Assembly: GCA_000969725.1 (NCBI GenBank)
Contig: JXSR01S009106.1
Reading direction: 5' to 3' (one strand)
DNA length: 22,155 nucleotides
Source of the DNA: Ophiothrix spiculata
Lineage: Eukaryota > Echinodermata > Ophiuroidea > Amphilepidida > Ophiotrichidae
A program made the translations under genes and the position numbers. Below are positions 18,215-22,155 of the stretch, one piece after another. Numbering within the stretch: position 1 is the stretch's first letter; the number at the start of each line of letters is the position of its first letter. The notes under the pieces are model-generated. The model saw only the letters and a list, made by a program, of their open reading frames with translations, had not been told where the DNA came from and searched no databases.

Positions 18215-21200
18215 CTAGTGGAGATCAATATTTGATTCAATAAAACCTGACTGTGATTGTGTACATGTAGGTTAATTCGAAAGTTAGGAGTTACTGACTT
18301 ATCTTTCTCATAAAATACAACTTCAAATTCAAATGGTATCAGTGATTTATTTATGATGTATTTAAATGCAAAACTGACAACATTGTCATTTTGTTTTGTT
18401 TCATCTTAAATGTAAAGAAGAGGGGTTCTGATATATTAACTCCATGCATGCAACATGCATTAACATGTCGTATAAGTTAATCATTTACCTCTAGACATAA
18501 CGTAGCATATAAATAAATGATTCACATAGCGAGTAGCTTTTTTTTAGATTACTGTGGCGAGAGTTAAAATATTACAAAATAATGATCGACTCCTATTATA
18601 AGGTTAAATTGCTTTATCATTTGAAATCTCGACGTTCATAATACATACTTACTAAGTATAGAATTGCATACCAAAAGACAACATTGCATTATAATAGCAG
18701 CACCTGCGTTTGATAATCTGCTCACGTTCATATATATGTCAATGAATTGCAAGATAGACGTATCAAAAACTAGACTAATTAGAATTATAAGTATACAAGT
18801 AGATTTATGTTCATATAGCTCAAAAGTAATGTGAACGTGATATGCCTGTTCTAATTCTTTTGTAGAGCTCGAATGTTGAACATAAGTTTTTTTCGAATAA
18901 AGTTACAATGAAGTATGTTTTTTTAACTCTTGGTTTTTGTATTGACTGTGTGATTTATTGATAATTAAGTGACGTATGGTAGGAAATTCTTGAGCATCAT
19001 GCATTAAACGAGAAAAAAATAATAAATTCAGTATGGGCAATGCAACTTATAAGTGGGTTTACATTCATTTGAAGAGTGTTTTTACTCCGGAATGCTGAGC
19101 GTTTGCAAGACATTTTGGAGTACCTTTGAGAGATAGTTTGGCTCAAAACAACTTTAAAATGTATACACATGAGGAGAGAAACCTTCTAGTGTTATGTAGA
19201 AATTGTTGTTTTCTCATTTTGAGATGATATTTGAATTATAATTTATAGACAACATTCTTGTTTCCTTTAGAAAATAGCAGACAGATTAATTTAAAGATTA
19301 AGTTATTCTTTTAAAACTGTGGATAAATAAGATGTTTTTATTATGTATATATCCATGATATATCGTTTGTACGAGGATATATACATTATATTGAAGTGCA
19401 ATGCTCTAAACAGAGTATGGTCCGATTGCTTCAACTTTTTATCATTCTTTTTAGATCTGGGTACCATATTTTTGCCCATATTTTCCCTGATAATCCATGT
19501 GAAAAATTTTGCAGCTAAGTTGTGTTCCATTTTGGAAATACTTGTATATGAAGATGTTTTAATTATTATTACCATAATTAATATTACACAGTAACGTATA
19601 GGCGGCTCTGAAATATAAAATTGTACATGAAATCAAAACGGTATGACCGATTCAAATGACATTTGAAACTTGAACGTCATTAGTGGTGATTTTGAAAAAT
19701 CGGATCATGCTCCTATAACACTCATGAACTGTCTTTATTATCATCAGAGAGTACAAAAATCGATGTGAGACATAGCCAAACCTGTACATGCGTCTGAGGT
19801 CTTCATCTATCCCGCAGTGTCACAAAATCGTAGGTAATATTCAGCTTGGAGAGCGAAAATAATCCAAATTGTCATCAATCTTATAACGTATATGTATATT
19901 ATTTTTTGATTAGCAATATAGATTGTTATGAAGTAAAGTAATATAGTATTCTGGTGAATTAACAATGTATTATTTCGGATATTGTCTCTTTTTGTAAATG
20001 GCGTCCCTGTCAGATATGATTATACCTTTAGATTTTTATTCTTAGGATTTAATGAGAAAACGATTGCTATATGTTTCCTTATTGCCTATACTGGTTTGTG
20101 TTTGTATACCAGGTTAGATATTGCGTAAGTCGTTTACATAAATGTGAACAAAAAACATCCATTCAAAATGTGCATCCCTCCACTATTAAAGCTGTATTAA
20201 TTCCGAATTCTGAATTTTTACGTTCCGTTTTAGTAAACGATTTGCGCATTTTGTCTAACATGATGAATTGAACGTTTTAATATTACACTGCATTAAATGG
20301 ATACTTTGATATAGTTTTCATTAAATAAATGTAACAGAGCATTGAAGAATGCCATTTGGAAAAGAAGTGTGAAGGTAAAAGGCATGATCAACTTTAAAAA
20401 ACATCACAGATAAACTAAAGCATCTACTACTACTCGCTCGGGTCTGATGTAATCAGCATCTTCGTCCACCAGAGTTTTGATAAGGAAATTGATACGTGCA
20501 TATAAATTACATAATCAAAGTCCAAGTAGAAAACATATGTGAAACATAGATGCAGCAAAAGCTCTTTGATAGACGTTTGTATTACTATGTAAATTGAACA
20601 CAGAATTTTTGATTGTTTTCGAGTAAAAGATTTAGATTTATTATTTTATTTTCCTTTTCGAACGATATATTATAGGAACTGACAAATTTATACTTTATTG
20701 TAATGGAATAAGTGTGTATAAAAAGAAAACAAAATAGTCACGTACTTTTAGATATTGAAACTCTATAAATGTAGATATATGCAAGTTCACACTAAGGTTG
20801 AAGACATAAAGCTGAAGATTGAAACTTCTACTGCACTCATCAGGGTATTATTTTTCACAAATAATTGCAAGACCTACTGGTCCTTCATTAATTAGTAATG
20901 CCTTCCGCAAAATCTAATACATTTACAGTATATAGAATGTAATTTCATCAATTCTTGTTTTATATATTAGTGATTCTGAAGTATTTTCATTTTTATATAG
21001 ACCTACGCAAGGCACGTTGCTCTCAGTAAATGATGAAAATTGAACATGATTGTAACACGTGTATCATTTAATACTACAGCATTTTCATTTAGAAATATGC
21101 ACAGTAAGACTTTAGAGTGTAATAATTTCAAGAGATGAATTCTTGTGCATATTGATTTATGAACAATATCATTTATTCATCGACCGTAAAAATGTTCCTT

Positions 21201-21512
21201 CCCGTATATTAATCCATAGACTTAAACTAAACTGTAGAATGCTCAATGAAACCGGCATAGATCAGATTGATTTGATTAATATTACGGGTGTTTTAATTTA
21301 CGCTTAGAAGTCATTACCCTACGACACTTACACCTGATTAAACCGGTTCATAGCAACCGCCAATGTTTTACTATGAAAGCTCACTTAATTACATGTAATT
21401 ATACTGCATGGACTTTCCTCAGCTTCTCAATCTGTGCTTAAATAAATTACTGCGAGTTAATATGCCACTTATTGCAAGTATAATAGAGTTAAATGGTGAT
21501 TAATGGTTTGTG
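18215..21512. other. Non-coding right end of copy B
   Basis: Close match to 5451-8662, with indels up to about 30 bases (for example an extra segment near 21005-21035). A 10 bp inverted repeat, gtatatatcc against ggatatatac, lies at about 19345-19386. The overlapping ORFs on both strands at 19303-19594 are not kept in copy A and are treated as accidental. No gene is recognised. Confidence 0.6.
20404..20514 (-). other. Conserved minus-strand open patch (copy B)
   Basis: Counterpart of 7593-7703, reading LCNLYARINFLIKTLVDEDA and DYIRPERVVVDALVYL, then TGA. The 9 extra bases relative to copy A keep the frame. Other than that the region is like its surroundings. It is not recognised as a known domain. 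Confidence 0.2.
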
Positions 21513-21741
21513 TATTTAATTGAATACCATGAAATCAATTGAATTTGATGGTGATGTTTTATATATCTAAAGTTGGGAGATAGACGAACTGAACATAGGT
21601 ACAAGCTATAACGATACACACTAGCATACGAGATCAGAACTGATGCTACCGTATTTCTAATACATACATATTCAGATAAAGGAATGGAGAAATACGCATC
21701 GTACGCTAGAACAATAATAACAATCAGACAAATCACAAACA
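21513..21741. other. Unique sequence right of copy B
   Basis: AT-rich DNA with no similarity to the sequence following copy A. I see no gene or repeat. The minus-strand ORF at 21500-21736 spans the end of the duplication and has no recognisable motif. Confidence 0.55.
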
Positions 21742-21778
21742 GGCCAGGATTTCATTTTATTAGAAAAAAATCCTGGCC
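21742..21778. repeat. Inverted repeat overlapping the tRNA 3' end
   Basis: GGCCAGGATTT (21742-21752) is the exact reverse complement of AAATCCTGGCC (21768-21778). The right arm includes the last bases of the tRNA acceptor and the first T residues of the terminator. A transcript reading past the terminator could refold the acceptor end into this hairpin. Confidence 0.85.
21764..21770 (-). terminator. Pol III terminator (T7) after the tRNA-like gene
   Basis: Seven consecutive T on the minus strand begin 3 bases after the discriminator base. This is the spacing expected of a eukaryotic Pol III terminator, and it supports the tRNA-like gene being a transcribable unit. Confidence 0.75.
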
Positions 21779-21846
21779 GAACAGGGACTCGAACCCCGGA
21801 CCTCTCGCTAGCAGTGCGAGCGCTCTAACCACTGAGCTATTCGGCC
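21774..21846 (-). tRNA. tRNA-like gene, anticodon TGC by position (Ala-type), atypical
   Basis: Read on the minus strand the 73 bases fold as a full cloverleaf: acceptor GGCCGAA/TTCGGCC (7 perfect pairs), D stem GCTC/GAGC, anticodon stem CTCGC/GCGAG with loop ACTGCTA, T stem CGGGG/CCCTG with loop TTCGAGT, discriminator A. The internal Pol III promoters are consensus: A box TAGCTCAGTGG and B box GGTTCGAGTCC. No CCA is encoded, as in eukaryotic nuclear genes. By position the anticodon is TGC (alanine). However, base 33 is C where nearly all tRNAs have T, and the acceptor lacks the G3:U70 pair that marks alanine tRNAs. It may be a tRNA-derived repeat or pseudogene, though a terminator follows directly. 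Confidence 0.75.
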
Positions 21847-21980
21847 TCTCAGATAAACCGAGAGTTTTAATAACCAAGTAACGTGGTAGAAGGTTCCGGT
21901 ACAACACAAACACATATAAACAGTATACGAGACAACCCATTGCCAAACAATGATTTTTTATATTTATTGTGTTTTGCTCT

Positions 21981-22155
21981 CTTTTTATGCCTCCGCGAGA
22001 GGCATTATGTTTTCTGGTTGTCCGTCCGTCCGTCCTTCCGTCCGGGCTCGTTTCTCAGAACTGGTGAGGCGTGGAACAATGCAAGTCGGTGGACTGGTGG
22101 TAAGGGTTGCTAGTAATTTTCTCTGAAAGTTTCGGCGCAAAATATGCAAATTTAG
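21981..22155 (+). repeat. Interspersed repeat with GTCC array (start of element)
   Basis: It opens with a perfect palindrome ATGCCTC-CGCGA-GAGGCAT (21987-22005), then 'tatgttttctggttg' and a degenerate GTCC array (22019-22045), then 'ctcgtttctcagaactggtg'. I recall elements of this form, a short palindrome followed by a GTCC array, as common dispersed repeats in molluscs and some other marine invertebrates. The unit runs off the window. No protein is supported, and the ORF at 21883-22113 crosses it by chance. Confidence 0.6.

Larger units (their letters stand above)
11619..21512 (+). repeat. Large direct duplication, copy B
   Basis: Second copy of the 1-8662 block, same strand. It is about 1.2 kb longer, mainly because of a 193 bp MITE (12278-12470), a replaced block near 13101-13264, about 220 bp at 15011-15238 and about 1.2 kb at 15971-17155 containing a LINE tail. 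It lacks about 350 bp found in copy A at 2352-2703. Homology starts near 'atcatctg' at 11623 (position 6 in copy A) and fades near 21512. The sequence after 21512 does not resemble the sequence after 8662, so the two copies end in different surroundings. Confidence 0.93.

Noticed and set aside
19303..19594. Overlapping ORFs on both strands of over 80 codons
   Set aside because: AT-rich, low-complexity translations. The matching stretch of copy A (about 6560-6840) does not keep either frame.
21752..21946. ORFs on both strands over the tRNA-like gene
   Set aside because: They are shadows of the structured RNA gene.
21883..22113. Plus-strand ORF of 76 codons
   Set aside because: It runs across the boundary of the GTCC repeat and translates the array into repeated residues, so it is not a gene.
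1..22155. CRISPR array, operon, phage or plasmid features
   Set aside because: No regularly spaced repeats, no dense coding and no bacterial signals. LINE and mariner remnants indicate a eukaryote.

Overview
The window looks like AT-rich, gene-poor nuclear DNA of an animal, most likely a marine invertebrate and plausibly a mollusc. The grounds are remnants of two kinds of LINE, a mariner-like element, a TA-flanked MITE, a tRNA-like gene with no encoded CCA, and a GTCC-rich repeat of a style I associate with mollusc genomes. The species guess is inference. I see no intact protein-coding gene, and nothing here looks prokaryotic.

The main architecture is one large direct duplication. Copy A runs from the left edge to about 8662, and its start may lie outside the window. 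Copy B runs from about 11619 to 21512. The copies align collinearly over almost their whole length. The coordinate offset steps from about 11617 to 12850 because each copy has gained or lost blocks. A 2.95 kb spacer separates them, and I do not see that spacer again after copy B.

Both copies share a decayed mariner-like element, an L2/CR1-type reverse transcriptase fragment, and two related exon-like modules on the minus strand. These features therefore predate the duplication. Copy B alone carries a 193 bp MITE (copy A has the empty TA site), an L1/Tx1-type LINE tail, and several smaller blocks. Copy A alone has about 350 bp near 2352-2703.

The spacer holds a strong inverted repeat (9050-9403) whose outer arms are 104 bp each. 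It is otherwise featureless apart from short inverted repeats and an (AAT)n run. To the right of copy B are a minus-strand tRNA-like gene with a Pol III terminator and the start of an interspersed repeat containing a GTCC array.

The most interesting unexplained signal is the minus-strand module at 5092-5450 and 17856-18214. It has a consensus splice donor, a frame broken at different places in the two copies, and an older, more degraded relative about 2-3.5 kb away in each copy. It looks like an exon of a dead, internally duplicated gene that I do not recognise.
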